A stretch of DNA of 64,000 bases from Agrobacterium tumefaciens (GTDB taxonomy: Bacteria > Pseudomonadota > Alphaproteobacteria > Rhizobiales > Rhizobiaceae): assembly GCF_017726655.1 (NCBI RefSeq), contig NZ_CP072308.1, forward strand, positions 1,488,001 through 1,552,000, given 5' to 3'. A model generated the notes under the pieces. It had not been told where the DNA came from and did no database searches. It saw nothing but the letters and a program-made list of their open reading frames with translations. How positions within the stretch are numbered: the first letter of the stretch is position 1; each line of letters opens with the position of its first letter. Positions 53,997-63,399 of this stretch are shown one piece after another. Position numbers and translations under genes: made by a program.

Positions 53997-55157
53997 TCAG
54001 CCTCCCTTGACGGAGCCAGCGAGCAAGCCACGCACGAGATAACGTTGAAGCGCGAAGAAAACGCCAAGCGGCACGACGATGGTGACGAAGGCCGAGGCGG
54101 TGAGGATTTCCCAGTTGCCGCCGCGCGAACCGAGCAGCGCATTGAGCGCACCCGTCAGCACGAGTTCGTTCTTCTGCGTTCCGAGAAAGACCATGGCGAC
54201 GAGCAGGTCATTCCAGGTCCAGAGAAACTGGAAGATGGCGAAGGAAGCGAGCGCCGGGAAAGAGAGCGGCAGGATGATCTTGACGAAAATTTCGAAATCG
54301 CTTGCGCCATCGACACGGGCGCTTTCGATAATTTCCTTGGGCAGCCCGGAAATATAGTTGCGCAGCAGATAGATGGCGAGCGGCAGTCCAAAGGCGGTGT
54401 GCGCCAGCCAGATGCCGGCATAGCCTTTGGAAGAGACGCCGAAAATATTGCCGATTTCCGTGTACATGCGAAGCAGGGGAATGAGCGACATCTGCAGCGG
54501 CACGACAATCAGCCCCACCACCATCGCAATCAGCAGATTGCGGCCGGAAAAGCTCATCCACGACAGGGCATAGGCTGCAAAGGCGGCAATCAGGATCGGG
54601 ATGATCGTTGCAGGCACAGCAACCGTCAGCGAATTGACGAAGGACTGGCCGATGCCCTCAGAGGTCAGGACCGTGCGGTAATTGTCGAGCGTGAAGACAG
54701 GCGGGGTGGCGACGGAAATATAGACGCGCTTGGCGCGCGAACCCTCGAAACTTGAGGCTTTGCTATATTCGTAACCGCCGTCCTCCTTGACGAGCAACGT
54801 CTCGCCATCGCCAATGTCAGCGGCTTCGCCTGCCTTGAATGCTGTCGGCTCCTGCACGCGCACGCCGAAGGCCGCGACCTTGCCGCCCTGGCCGTTTTCG
54901 AAGACATTGCCTGATATGACATAGCGGCTGCCGTCCTGCTTCTGCACGGAAGCATCGGCGAGACGAACCGCCGAGGTCTGTTCGGAACTGGAAAATGCTG
55001 TCCACCAGCCGGAAACGGTGATCTGGTCCTTGTCGCGCAACGAACTCACGAGAATGCCGAGCGTGGGCAGGAGCCAGAGAAGCACGACGATCAGAACGCT
55101 GGCATGGACGATGAGGCGCGGCAGGCCGACGCGGCGGAGACGTTTGACGATATCCAT
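53997..55157 (-). CDS. aglG: Alpha-glucoside ABC permease
   Basis: This 386-residue MalG-type permease has an enlarged periplasmic domain of about 120 residues after TM1 (Ala/Gly-rich, with FAVRVQEP-like stretches), as in rhizobial AglG. The coupling motif is EIIESARVDGASDFEIFVKIILPLSFPALASF. With AglF it forms the membrane channel. ATG 55157 is 1 nt beyond the aglF stop, so translation is coupled. An upstream in-frame ATG (55178) would overlap aglF. Confidence 0.92.
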   Translation of the reverse strand: MDIVKRLRRVGLPRLIVHASVLIVVLLWLLPTLGILVSSLRDKDQITVSGWWTAFSSSEQTSAVRLADASVQKQDGSRYVISGNVFENGQGGKVAAFGVRVQEPTAFKAGEAADIGDGETLLVKEDGGYEYSKASSFEGSRAKRVYISVATPPVFTLDNYRTVLTSEGIGQSFVNSLTVAVPATIIPILIAAFAAYALSWMSFSGRNLLIAMVVGLIVVPLQMSLIPLLRMYTEIGNIFGVSSKGYAGIWLAHTAFGLPLAIYLLRNYISGLPKEIIESARVDGASDFEIFVKIILPLSFPALASFAIFQFLWTWNDLLVAMVFLGTQKNELVLTGALNALLGSRGGNWEILTASAFVTIVVPLGVFFALQRYLVRGLLAGSVKGG

Positions 55158-55158
55158 C

Positions 55159-56172
55159 TCAGCGGCCCTCCATCTCACGATTTGCCTGGCGGATGTTCCA
55201 GATCATGATCGGTGTGACGGCTGCCATGATCACCAGCGCGATGACAGCGCTTCTGCCGCTATCGCCGCCGCCTCGGAACATCCAGTCGAACATGAGGTTC
55301 GCGAGAACCATGGTGTTCCATTGGCCGTTGGTCATGGTCAGCACGATATCGAAGACCTTGAGCACGAGAATGGTGATCGTCGTCCAGACGACGGCGATGG
55401 TGCCCCAGATCTGCGGAACCATGATCTTCCAGAAGATTTGCCAGCCATTGGCACCATCGATGACGGCCGCCTCGATGGTTTCTTCCGGTATGCCGCGCAG
55501 CGCTGCAGACAGGATGACCATGGCAAAGCCGGTCTGGATCCAGATGAGGATGATCATCAGGAAGAAATTGTTCCAGAAAGGCATGGAAATCCACACCTGC
55601 GGATTACCGCCGAAAAACTCGACGACAGCATTGAGAAGACCGATCTGCACCTGGCCCTCGGCCCGATATTCATAGATGAACTTCCAGATGACGGAGGCGC
55701 CGACGAAGGAGATCGCCATCGGCATGAAGACGATGGATTTGGCGATGTTACCCCACCAGATGCGGTCGGTCATGACGGCAATCACAAGGCCGAAGAAGGT
55801 ACAAGCGGCCGGCACGACGGCGAGCCAGAGGATATTGTTGAAGATCGACTGTCGGAATCCGGCATCGAAGAATGCCCAGCGATAATTGGCGAGGCCGACG
55901 AACTCATTGCCGGACCGGTCGTAAAACGACAGGATCAGCGTGGCGATGACGGGATAGACCAGATAGACGAGGAGCAGGACCAGCGCCGGGCCGATAAACA
56001 GCCAGGGGCGGACGGCGGCGCGGCGGTTGAGATTCCGGGATGCATGAATGACGTCTCCCGAGCGCACCGGGAAGATCACTTGGAGCGCCTTGTCCGATAA
56101 CCAGTAATAGGCGGCACAGGCGAAAACGCCAGCCACCATGACGCCGATGGCAGACACGAGTTGTTGAGCCAT
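55159..56172 (-). CDS. aglF: Alpha-glucoside ABC permease
   Basis: This 337-residue MalF-type permease has an N-terminal helix (AIGVMVAGVFACAAYYWL), then five or six further helices. The coupling motif is EETIEAAVIDGANGWQIFWKIMVPQIWGTI. ATG 56172 follows GGGAGGG by 3-6 nt; the frame upstream to 56226 is open but enters the hairpin leader. The aglE gene lies 101 nt upstream, with a UUCG hairpin between. Confidence 0.92.
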   Translation of the reverse strand: MAQQLVSAIGVMVAGVFACAAYYWLSDKALQVIFPVRSGDVIHASRNLNRRAAVRPWLFIGPALVLLLVYLVYPVIATLILSFYDRSGNEFVGLANYRWAFFDAGFRQSIFNNILWLAVVPAACTFFGLVIAVMTDRIWWGNIAKSIVFMPMAISFVGASVIWKFIYEYRAEGQVQIGLLNAVVEFFGGNPQVWISMPFWNNFFLMIILIWIQTGFAMVILSAALRGIPEETIEAAVIDGANGWQIFWKIMVPQIWGTIAVVWTTITILVLKVFDIVLTMTNGQWNTMVLANLMFDWMFRGGGDSGRSAVIALVIMAAVTPIMIWNIRQANREMEGR

Positions 56173-56235
56173 GGTCCCTCCCTTGATCCTCTCCGCGCCG
56201 CGCTGCTTATCCAGTCGGCCGCTCATGCGGAAGAA

Positions 56236-56257
56236 GCCCGGCGGCGAACCACCGGGC
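56236..56257 (-). promoter_or_regulatory. UUCG-loop hairpin between aglE and aglF
   Basis: On the minus strand GCCCGGTGG and CCGCCGGGC form a 9-bp stem (one G-T pair) closed by a TTCG tetraloop, 16 nt after the aglE stop. With no T tract, it should stabilise the aglE mRNA and reduce downstream read-through, allowing more binding protein than permease. Confidence 0.7.
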
Positions 56258-56273
56258 CTCGTCTCGTCAGGTG

Positions 56274-57635
56274 TTATTTCAGGCCGTCCCAGGCCTTCTG
56301 GATATCGGCCGCGACCTGATCGGCGGATTTGCCGCCGACGAAATCGATCATGCCGGTCCAGAATGCACCGGCGCCGATCTTGCCCGGCATCAGGTCGGAC
56401 CCGTCAAAACCGAAGGTCGTCGCCGTGGTCAGGATTTCACCCTGGCGCTTCATCTGCTCATTGGCATAGGTTTCGACATTCACGCCCTTGTACGGGGTGA
56501 GAAAGCTGGACTGTGCCATCCAGACCTCATGGGCGATCGGTGTCTGCAGGAAGTTGACGAACGCCTTTGCGGCGGGCGATTCCTTGGTGATGGTGACAAG
56601 CGTGCCCGCGCCCAGAACCGGCTTGCCGAGCTCAGGCTTGGAGGCGTAGGTCGGCATGTAGAAGAAATCAACGTCCGTCCCCACCTTGGTACCCGCCGGG
56701 AAGAAGGAGGGAACGAAGGACGCCTGATGGTGCAGATAGCACTTCGGCGGAATGTCGAAGAGGCCCTTGGGGCTGTCACGGAAATCCGTGGAGGCAACGG
56801 CTGCAACGCCACCGCTCACATATTTCTCGTTCTTGGCAATCTTGCCGAATTCATTGATCGCCGCCACAACCGCCGGATCGGTGAACTTCACCTCATTCGT
56901 CGTCCATTTCTGGTAGACGTCGAGTGGCTGCGTGCGCAGCATCAGGTCTTCCACCCAGTCGGTGGCCGGCCAGCCGGTCGCGCCGCCGGAACCGAGGCCA
57001 ATGCACCAGGGCGTGCCGCCATCGGCGACGATTTGGTCGGTCAGCTTAAACAGGTCTTCCATGCTTTCGGGCACTTTATAGCCCGCTTCTTCGAAATTCT
57101 CAGGCACGTACCAGACGAGCGACTTCACATCTGCCTTGAAGGGGAAAGCGAAATAGGCCTTGTTGCCGTCCCTGCCCTTGTAGCTGCCGAGATCGACCCA
57201 GGATTTGCCCGCGCCATAATTCTCCTCGACCCATTTGGCCGTCTCGTCGCCGAGCGGCACGAGGAAGCCTTTGGCAGCCAGATCGGCCAGCAGACCCGGT
57301 TGCGGGAGAATGGCGATATTGGGTGGCGAACCAGCCTGCGTATCGATGACGATCTGCTGCTCGTAGTTTTCCGACGAGGAGTATCGAACGTTAACGCCCG
57401 TCGCATCGGCGAAATAGGCAAGTACGGTCTGGAAAAGGGCCTCGTCCTCACCGCGCCAGGGTCCGAAAATCGTCAATGTCTGACCCTTCAGGTCGGCATG
57501 GGCCGTCTTGAAGTCCTCATAGCTTTTCCAGTTGAATTTGGTGTCCTGGCCCGGCGCGAATTTCAGATCGGCAGCAAAGGCCGAACCCGACAGCAGCACG
57601 ATCGAAGCAGCCGTCGCCAATAGAGTCTTCCGCAT
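56274..57635 (-). CDS. aglE: Alpha-glucoside-binding periplasmic protein
   Basis: This 453-residue extracytoplasmic solute-binding protein (MalE/COG1653-like) begins with signal peptide MRKTLLATAASIVLLSGSAFAADL (cleavage near residue 21). Binding-protein features include LTIFGPWRGEDEALF and DTQAGSPPNIAILPQPGLLADL, the sugar-binding hinge segment, and GLGSGGATGWPATDWVEDL. It captures the sugar for AglFGK. It is the first and probably most abundant gene of the operon. A palindromic AglR operator is 50 bp upstream of its start. Confidence 0.93.
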   Translation of the reverse strand: MRKTLLATAASIVLLSGSAFAADLKFAPGQDTKFNWKSYEDFKTAHADLKGQTLTIFGPWRGEDEALFQTVLAYFADATGVNVRYSSSENYEQQIVIDTQAGSPPNIAILPQPGLLADLAAKGFLVPLGDETAKWVEENYGAGKSWVDLGSYKGRDGNKAYFAFPFKADVKSLVWYVPENFEEAGYKVPESMEDLFKLTDQIVADGGTPWCIGLGSGGATGWPATDWVEDLMLRTQPLDVYQKWTTNEVKFTDPAVVAAINEFGKIAKNEKYVSGGVAAVASTDFRDSPKGLFDIPPKCYLHHQASFVPSFFPAGTKVGTDVDFFYMPTYASKPELGKPVLGAGTLVTITKESPAAKAFVNFLQTPIAHEVWMAQSSFLTPYKGVNVETYANEQMKRQGEILTTATTFGFDGSDLMPGKIGAGAFWTGMIDFVGGKSADQVAADIQKAWDGLK

Positions 57636-57684
57636 GTGATTTACCTCCCATCACATAAAAGGCTCAAAGCGCAGCTCTTCCAAT

Positions 57685-57696
57685 CAAAGCGCTTTG
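57685..57696. promoter_or_regulatory. AglR operator O1 (aglE side)
   Basis: CAAAGCGCTTTG is a perfect 12-nt palindrome, 50 bp upstream of aglE. It has the LacI-family operator form with a central CG, and recurs as TAAAGCGCTTTG at 57842. A further half-like TCAAAGCGC lies at 57664. Confidence 0.75.
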
Positions 57697-57841
57697 GCTG
57701 CCTATTCATCTCATTGTCGCCGAGACGGAGTCAAGAGGTAGTTTGCGTCGAAGCCGCGCATATCCTTATCAATAGTCATATTAATTCAGAGAGATCGACG
57801 TCATTTTCGATTGAGAAAAGCGGAAGGGGCTGTTAAAAATC

Positions 57842-57853
57842 TAAAGCGCTTTG
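57842..57853. promoter_or_regulatory. AglR operator O2 (aglR side)
   Basis: TAAAGCGCTTTG is the second copy of the palindrome, 60 bp upstream of the aglR start, suggesting autoregulation. Copy spacing from O1 is 157 bp, about 15 helical turns, which would permit looping. Confidence 0.75.
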
Positions 57854-57912
57854 GGAATGTGAGGAGTGGCTTTTGGCTGATTCCCTGAGCGCGCATGGAG
57901 GAATTCGCAGAC

Positions 57913-58938
57913 ATGAACCTTAAACAGTTGTCGCAACTGCTGGGTATTTCGCAGACGACCATCAGCCGCGCGCTCAATGGCTACCCTGAGGTGAGTGCGG
58001 AGACCCGGCGCCGCGTCATGGAGGCAGCCGAAAAGACCGGCTACCGGCCGAATGCGGCAGCGCAGCGGCTGGCAACGGGCAAGGTGGGCTCCATCGGCCT
58101 TGTCATGCCGATCGGCGAATATCACCGTTCAGACGTGCATTTCGGCGAGTTTCTGAGCGGGCTGGGTGAAGAGGCATCGCGCAGCGGCTTCCATCTGGTC
58201 ATCATGCCGACAGAACCCGAAAAAGAGCGGGACGCCCTTCGAGGGCTTGCCGCCAGCGGCAGTGTCGATGGCATCTATCTCGCTTACATGAAGAATAACG
58301 ACCCGCGCATCGCCATGATGCAGTCGCTCTCCCTGCCCTTCCTCGTGCACGGTCGTTCGGTTGGCGTTGAGGAGACCTATCCCTATCTCGACGTCGACAA
58401 CGAGGGCGCCTTTCGCGATGCGACTCAGCTTCTGCTACAGCTTGGTCACCAGCGGATCGGGCTGCTGAATGGCCCCGAGGGTTATGACTTCACCTTCAGG
58501 CGCTGTCTCGGCGTGGAAACGGCGCTGGCAGCCAACGGTCTCTCGCTCGATCCCGCCAACACGCGTCATAGCAGCATGACGGATGAAGAAGGGTTTCTTG
58601 GCATGGAGGCATTGCTGTCACGTCCGCAAAAGCCGACCGCCATTCTCTGCGCCAGTACAGCGCTGGCGCTCGGCGCGATCCGCTCACTCAATCAGCGGGG
58701 CCTGAAACCAGGCAAGGATATTTCGCTCATCGCTCACGACGACGTGCTGCCGCTTCTCAAGCCCGATAATTTTTCCGTTCCGCTGACCACCACGCGCTCG
58801 TCGCTGCGGGCGGCGGGGGTGCGGGTGGGTCAGCGTTTGATCAATCACATCAAGAACGACCAGAAAGACCCACATCAGGAACTCTGGAAGGCGGAACTTG
58901 TGGTGCGCGCCTCGACGGGACCGGCTCCGAGAACGTAA
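57913..58938 (+). CDS. aglR: LacI-family regulator of alpha-glucoside use
   Basis: This 341-residue repressor has a LacI helix-turn-helix (MNLKQLSQLLGISQTTISRALNGYPEVSAETRRRV, in parts) with a minor-groove hinge helix (NAAAQRLATGKVGSIGLVMP) and a periplasmic-binding-protein-like core for the inducer (about residues 60-335). ATG 57913 follows GGAGG and gives the usual MNLKQL start. Divergent from aglE, with two matching palindromes between them, it should repress both until a sugar binds. Confidence 0.92.
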   Translation: MNLKQLSQLLGISQTTISRALNGYPEVSAETRRRVMEAAEKTGYRPNAAAQRLATGKVGSIGLVMPIGEYHRSDVHFGEFLSGLGEEASRSGFHLVIMPTEPEKERDALRGLAASGSVDGIYLAYMKNNDPRIAMMQSLSLPFLVHGRSVGVEETYPYLDVDNEGAFRDATQLLLQLGHQRIGLLNGPEGYDFTFRRCLGVETALAANGLSLDPANTRHSSMTDEEGFLGMEALLSRPQKPTAILCASTALALGAIRSLNQRGLKPGKDISLIAHDDVLPLLKPDNFSVPLTTTRSSLRAAGVRVGQRLINHIKNDQKDPHQELWKAELVVRASTGPAPRT

Positions 58939-58959
58939 GTCTGGCCTCCATCCCCCCGG

Positions 58960-59074
58960 CCGTCATACCGGTCTTGAGCCGGTATCCAGCCAGCCCAAGT
59001 CCTTGGGCTGAAAAGAGTCGCCTCGCCGCGCAGACGCGCGTCGGCTGCATTCCGGCTCAAGGCCGGAATGACGG
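58960..59074 (+). repeat. RIME-like palindromic repeat, copy 2
   Basis: This 115-bp element sits between the convergent aglR and folD genes. It has two long palindromes: ATACCGGTCTTGAGCCGGTAT (58965 on) and ATTCCGGCTCAAGGCCGGAAT (59049-59069), with CAGCCCAAGTCCTTGGGCTG between. It is inverted relative to copy 1 at 41699-41822. In copy 1 the second palindrome has drifted (CTCCGGACTAGATCCGG), so copy 2 is the better preserved. Confidence 0.8.
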
Positions 59075-59133
59075 AAGTGAGTGGCAGCGCACAAAAATTC
59101 CTGTGCCGTATCGTTCGATTGAACGCGACAGGC

Positions 59134-60033
59134 TTAAAACTTTGGCGCGGTCAGACCCAGCGCGCGATAGGCAGCGATAACCGTATTCGCCATCAACATG
59201 GCAATCGTCATCGGACCGACACCGCCGGGGACAGGCGTGATCGCGGCGGCGACGGCGCTCGCCTCGTCAAAGGCGACATCGCCCACGAGCTTGGATTTGC
59301 CTTCGCCCTTTTCCGGGGCCGGTATGCGGTTGATGCCGACATCGATGACGGTCGCGCCCGGTTTCACCCAGTCTCCCTTCACCATTGCCGCACGTCCGAC
59401 AGCGGCGACCAGAATATCCGCCGTCTTGCAGATGCCGGCGAGGTCCTTGGTGCGCGAATGCGCCATGGTCACGGTGGCGTTGGCATTCAGAAGCAGCTGG
59501 CCCATCGGCTTGCCGAACAGGTTGGAGCGGCCGATGACAACGGCGTTGAGACCGGAAAGATCGTCGCCATGAATGCCGCGCACCAGAAGCATGGCGCCAG
59601 CCGGCGTGCAGGAGATGAGGCCGGTGGCGAGATCGCCGGTCGCGAGCTTGCCGGCATTCAAGACGCTCAGACCATCGACGTCTTTCTCCGGCAGGATCGA
59701 CTGGATGATCTCATCCGAATTGAAATGTTTCGGCAGCGGCAGCTGCACCAGAATGCCGTGGATGGAAGTATCGGCGTTCAGTTCGCCGACCAGCTTAAGT
59801 AGCTCACCTTGCGTCGTTTCTTCCGGCAGCGTGTGCTGGATGGAGTTGAAACCGCATTGCTTGGCCATCTTGCTCTTGGAGTTCACGTAGGCATGGCTTG
59901 CCGGATCATTCCCGACGATGACAACCGCGAGACCGGGCTTCACGCCCATTTCCGTCTCAAGCGCTTCCGCCGATTTGCGGACCGCCTCCGTTACCGAAGC
60001 CGCCTTCGCCTTCCCGTCAATCACAACTGCCAT
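59134..60033 (-). CDS. folD: Methylenetetrahydrofolate dehydrogenase / cyclohydrolase
   Basis: This 299-residue bifunctional cytosolic enzyme interconverts 5,10-methylene-THF, methenyl-THF and 10-formyl-THF. Motifs: [22 protein letters not shown] (catalytic Lys), [27 protein letters not shown] (NADP site) and [19 protein letters not shown] 60033 has AGGAGCAGGAC upstream; longer in-frame starts lack a site. It lies 77 nt after the Wzz-like gene on the same strand, so partial co-transcription is possible. Confidence 0.96.
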   Translation of the reverse strand: MAVVIDGKAKAASVTEAVRKSAEALETEMGVKPGLAVVIVGNDPASHAYVNSKSKMAKQCGFNSIQHTLPEETTQGELLKLVGELNADTSIHGILVQLPLPKHFNSDEIIQSILPEKDVDGLSVLNAGKLATGDLATGLISCTPAGAMLLVRGIHGDDLSGLNAVVIGRSNLFGKPMGQLLLNANATVTMAHSRTKDLAGICKTADILVAAVGRAAMVKGDWVKPGATVIDVGINRIPAPEKGEGKSKLVGDVAFDEASAVAAAITPVPGGVGPMTIAMLMANTVIAAYRALGLTAPKF

Positions 60034-60110
60034 GCGTCCTGCTCCTGCTGGGTTACGTAGGCTCCGTATGGTGCCCCCGTCGCAGGAATGCAAGCTAAAA
60101 TGCGGCGTTT

Positions 60111-61874
60111 TCAGGCTGTTTTGCGGTAGCCTTCACGGCGGTCGGCGTAATCGGTAAGGCACTCCTTCAGGAACGCCAATTCCCGTCGCAATTCCATCAG
60201 CTCCTCGGCTTCGGCCTGAGCATGATCGAAGTCCCCGGCGAGGGCTTCTGCCAGAAGCGGCGGCAACCCTGGTGATGCGGGATCCGCCGTTCTGACGGTT
60301 CGGTTGCCCATCAGTACCTGACGCACGCGTTCGTCCAGCGGCATATCGTCCGCGTCGTTTGCGGCCTCGCCGTAATAATCGGCAAAACTTTCCTCGTCAG
60401 CGTTCGCATCCGCTTCTGCGGGAAGAGGCTGCAGGTCGTCGAATACGGCGGGCTCGATCGGCTCGAAATCGGAAAATTGCGGCGCGGCAACGAAGGAAAC
60501 TGGCTGCTCACCGGTTTCGGCAGTCGGAAGAACATCGTCTTCTTCGTCATGGCGTCGATAGCTGAGGAGATAAAGGCTGCCCAGCAGGCCGATCAAGGCC
60601 CCGCCCCCCGCGAGCATCGCAGCCTGCGTGAGGTCCCGGGACAATTCTCCCGGACCAGCTTTTGTCGTCAAGCGCGTTTCGATGGCGGGCGTTGCGGAAG
60701 CCGTCAGGTCCCGGCGTTCGCTTGCTTCCAGATAGGTATTGCGCGCCGCTTCCAGCTCATTCTGCAACCTGTAGAATTCACCGGGCGCGACACCCAGCGC
60801 ATTCAGACGATCAAGATATGTCTTCTGCCCGGCGATATCTGTGGCGATCTCCTGGCTGATGCGCTTCTCGTCCGCCCGCAGCCCGTCGAGCACTTGCCGC
60901 AATGCGGGAGCCGCAAGCGCCTGCACGGCATCCACCGCGTTCTGGGCGGCGATGCGGCGGGGATGTTTCGGACCATAGTCGACAGAAACGGTGGCAAGCG
61001 CCATACTGGCGCTCGCGTGCTTTTGCCTGATATCCTCAAGTGCAGAAAAAGCCGCACCGGCGGGCAAGGGTTTGGAAAACACATCATTCGGCTTCAGAGC
61101 GGCAGCGGCCGTGAGATCGGCCTTAACCAGCTGCTGCTCGCGACCGGACCGCGCCAGCTCCTCATTCACGTCACGCAACTGCTGCTCGAGTTGCTGCACT
61201 TCCGTCAGCACCGCATCGCCATGGCGCATCTGAAAACCGTTGACGGCAGCTTCCGCCTCATCCAGTTTTTTACGTGCGTTTTCCATTATCCGCATGGCGG
61301 GCGTCATGGTGCCGGCTTTGCCATCCGCCATCACGCGCATGGAGAGATAATCCGTCAGCCGCATGGCGGTCTCAGGCGTGGCGGCCTTGGCGGTCACGAC
61401 GAGCGTGTTTTCATCCGGGGTGAGCTCCAGGCGGATGGCCTCGCCCACGGCGCCGTTCAATGCCTCCCGCGGAGACACCACCCGGCCCTGACCGCCGGTC
61501 AAAAGGTCGAAAAGCAGGCCGAGCTCGCCCTGATTGCGAACGCCGACCATATCGGCTGGCGTCAGCTTCAGATCGGCGGTGACGCGCTCAAGCCCGGAGG
61601 GCGAAAGCAGGGTGCGGCGTGCCATTGCCAGAAAACGTGAGGCGTCGGGAGCATCATAGGCGGTCTGCGTTACCTCGATGCGAGCCTGCGAGACATAACC
61701 GCGAAAACCGGAATCGACGAGGAAAAGTGGAAGGGCAGCGCCAGCCATTGTTGCTGCTGCCACACAACCGGCCGTCAGGAGCCGGCGACAATGTCTGCGC
61801 CACTCAGAAGACGGCGCGGCGACAGCATCCTCGTCAGGGCGAATCGCCATCATGTCCGGATTGTCATCAACCAT
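60111..61874 (-). CDS. Wzz-like chain-length regulator without kinase
   Basis: This is a 587-residue inner-membrane protein. TM1 (about residues 35-53) is followed by a large periplasmic region (about 55-410) with coiled-coil stretches ([38 protein letters not shown]) and a second helix TM2 (about 415-438, [20 protein letters not shown]). The cytoplasmic tail of about 140 residues is acidic and disordered, without Walker motifs. It resembles the N-terminal half of ExoP. Proteins of this type adjust polymer length or secretion. The GT26-like gene lies 112 nt upstream, and the pair may make or export a separate polysaccharide. Confidence 0.78.
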   Translation of the reverse strand: MVDDNPDMMAIRPDEDAVAAPSSEWRRHCRRLLTAGCVAAATMAGAALPLFLVDSGFRGYVSQARIEVTQTAYDAPDASRFLAMARRTLLSPSGLERVTADLKLTPADMVGVRNQGELGLLFDLLTGGQGRVVSPREALNGAVGEAIRLELTPDENTLVVTAKAATPETAMRLTDYLSMRVMADGKAGTMTPAMRIMENARKKLDEAEAAVNGFQMRHGDAVLTEVQQLEQQLRDVNEELARSGREQQLVKADLTAAAALKPNDVFSKPLPAGAAFSALEDIRQKHASASMALATVSVDYGPKHPRRIAAQNAVDAVQALAAPALRQVLDGLRADEKRISQEIATDIAGQKTYLDRLNALGVAPGEFYRLQNELEAARNTYLEASERRDLTASATPAIETRLTTKAGPGELSRDLTQAAMLAGGGALIGLLGSLYLLSYRRHDEEDDVLPTAETGEQPVSFVAAPQFSDFEPIEPAVFDDLQPLPAEADANADEESFADYYGEAANDADDMPLDERVRQVLMGNRTVRTADPASPGLPPLLAEALAGDFDHAQAEAEELMELRRELAFLKECLTDYADRREGYRKTA

Positions 61875-61986
61875 CTGAACTCGTCTGCCACCCTCGGCGC
61901 CGCCCGCAACGGGCGACTGTCAAAACCTTACGAGAGGTTAAAGGATCTTGGCAAACAAATGGTTAACGCGGGCGGCCCTTCAGCAT

Positions 61987-62661
61987 TCAGCCCTTACCAA
62001 GCGCGATGTGCCAGGGCTCGGCGCAGAGGCTGTAAAGCCAGCTCATGTGGAGCTTGCGGAAAATCTCCGGCATGCCGGCGACCTCAGAGATCAGGACCTT
62101 GAACAGCGGGCCAACGGCGATCGTCAGCCGCGCATCCTCGTGGCTGACGGTGCGGTGCAGCCATGTTTCCTGTTCTTCCTTCAGCATTCCCGCCAGCAAC
62201 ACATCCACCTTAACACCCGTCGCATCCCGGTTCAGCATGACGAAATCGTGCCAGGGCGCGTGGGCGCGCAACCTCGCGAGAACCTCACCGACCTGCGCCC
62301 CATCGTCGCCTGCAACACCGATGCGCTTCGGCACCGCCATGTAGGTCAACAACGCCATGGTGAAGGCGACGCCGTCGATGGGGGCGGACAGAGGCTCACC
62401 CTCGTCGCGACGCGCAGCAGCCCTTGTTGCCTTGCCTTGCGGCAGAAGCATGCAGCTTTCCAGAACCTGCCGATAGGCACTGTTTTTCAGCGAAAACTTC
62501 GCCTTCTCGATTGTCAGAAAGGAGAGCATCGTATGGCCATTTGCGGCCGACGCCCTGCTGCTGACCAGCTCCAGAGCGCCATTCCAGTCGAGGTCACAGA
62601 CCCGCAAGCCGTGAACAGTCCGCTGCGATACCGGTTGCGCGAAATCCGACGCGAAACTCAT
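61987..62661 (-). CDS. WecG/TagA/CpsF-like (GT26) protein
   Basis: This 224-residue protein shows the weak WecG/TagA pattern: a segment TMLSFLTIEKAKFSLKNSAYRQVLESCMLLP, a substrate region PIDGVAFTMALLTYMA, and the Rossmann-type VPKRIGVAGDDGAQVGEVLARL. The DG in this position corresponds to the DG of GT26 enzymes, which transfer ManNAcA or ManNAc to a lipid-linked acceptor; the strong VGxxGP motif is missing, so activity is doubtful. ATG 62661 follows GGGGGT; an upstream ATG (62685) is possible. Confidence 0.55.
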   Translation of the reverse strand: MSFASDFAQPVSQRTVHGLRVCDLDWNGALELVSSRASAANGHTMLSFLTIEKAKFSLKNSAYRQVLESCMLLPQGKATRAAARRDEGEPLSAPIDGVAFTMALLTYMAVPKRIGVAGDDGAQVGEVLARLRAHAPWHDFVMLNRDATGVKVDVLLAGMLKEEQETWLHRTVSHEDARLTIAVGPLFKVLISEVAGMPEIFRKLHMSWLYSLCAEPWHIALGKG

Positions 62662-62865
62662 TGCTACCCCCAATTTCAAACCCATCGCCGCCGACGCGGC
62701 CGGATGGCCTGCGGGTCGGTGGCTAATGGGTTCGTTATAGAGGCTCGGCTTGAATTTTGCCTGAAAGCAATCGCTCGAATATCGTGGGCTGCCGCAAGAG
62801 ACCGTTAACCGGACGAATGCCTTTTTTGCCGCATCGAAAGGCGGAAGGCCATCGCGCCATCGCCC

Positions 62866-63399
62866 TCAATGGCTCGGAGCGGCTTCTTTTGCGGCTTCTA
62901 CCTTTTCGCCTTCGACGAGCTTGACCGAGCGTGGCGTGCCGTTGCCGTTCTGCTCGCGGATGTCGGCTTTCGACAGATAGTCGAGCTGCTCGATCAGCAC
63001 GTCTTCGACCACCTCGTCATCAAGCTTCTTGTTTAACCCCTCACGGATGCGCTGCTTGAAGGCTTCGGGGTCGAACGTCGAGATGTTGGCGATATTGACC
63101 ATGGAAGAACCGGCCAGCAGCGTGAAAAGCTCGTCGGTCATCAGCTGCGTTGCCGGCAGCTCGATCTTGGCCATCTTGGCCTTGTCGACGCGCAGCGAAA
63201 TCCGGCTCAGGAAATAGCCGTTCACCCCGCCATCATTGATGACGGGAATGGTGATGCTTTCGCCTTTCACCAACTGCAGATTGGCCTTTTTCGCCTCCGC
63301 CTCATCCGGCGCGGGCGCCGACGCCAACTGGACGGAGAAATACACCGCGCCGAGCGTGACGGCGCAAACCCAGACGCCGGTGAGAAGAAGCTTCAACAT
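62866..63399 (-). CDS. Membrane-anchored protein, FliL-like
   Basis: This 177-residue protein has one N-terminal membrane helix (about 4-24) and a periplasmic domain. The layout (TM, two beta segments ITIPVINDGGVNGYFLSRISLRV, long helix PEAFKQRIREGLNKKLDDEVVEDVLIEQLDYL) resembles FliL, a flagellar basal-body protein that supports motor torque. Its start overlaps the FlgN-like stop as ATGA. Family membership is suggested by layout and position, not by strong sequence identity. Confidence 0.55.
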   Translation of the reverse strand: MLKLLLTGVWVCAVTLGAVYFSVQLASAPAPDEAEAKKANLQLVKGESITIPVINDGGVNGYFLSRISLRVDKAKMAKIELPATQLMTDELFTLLAGSSMVNIANISTFDPEAFKQRIREGLNKKLDDEVVEDVLIEQLDYLSKADIREQNGNGTPRSVKLVEGEKVEAAKEAAPSH

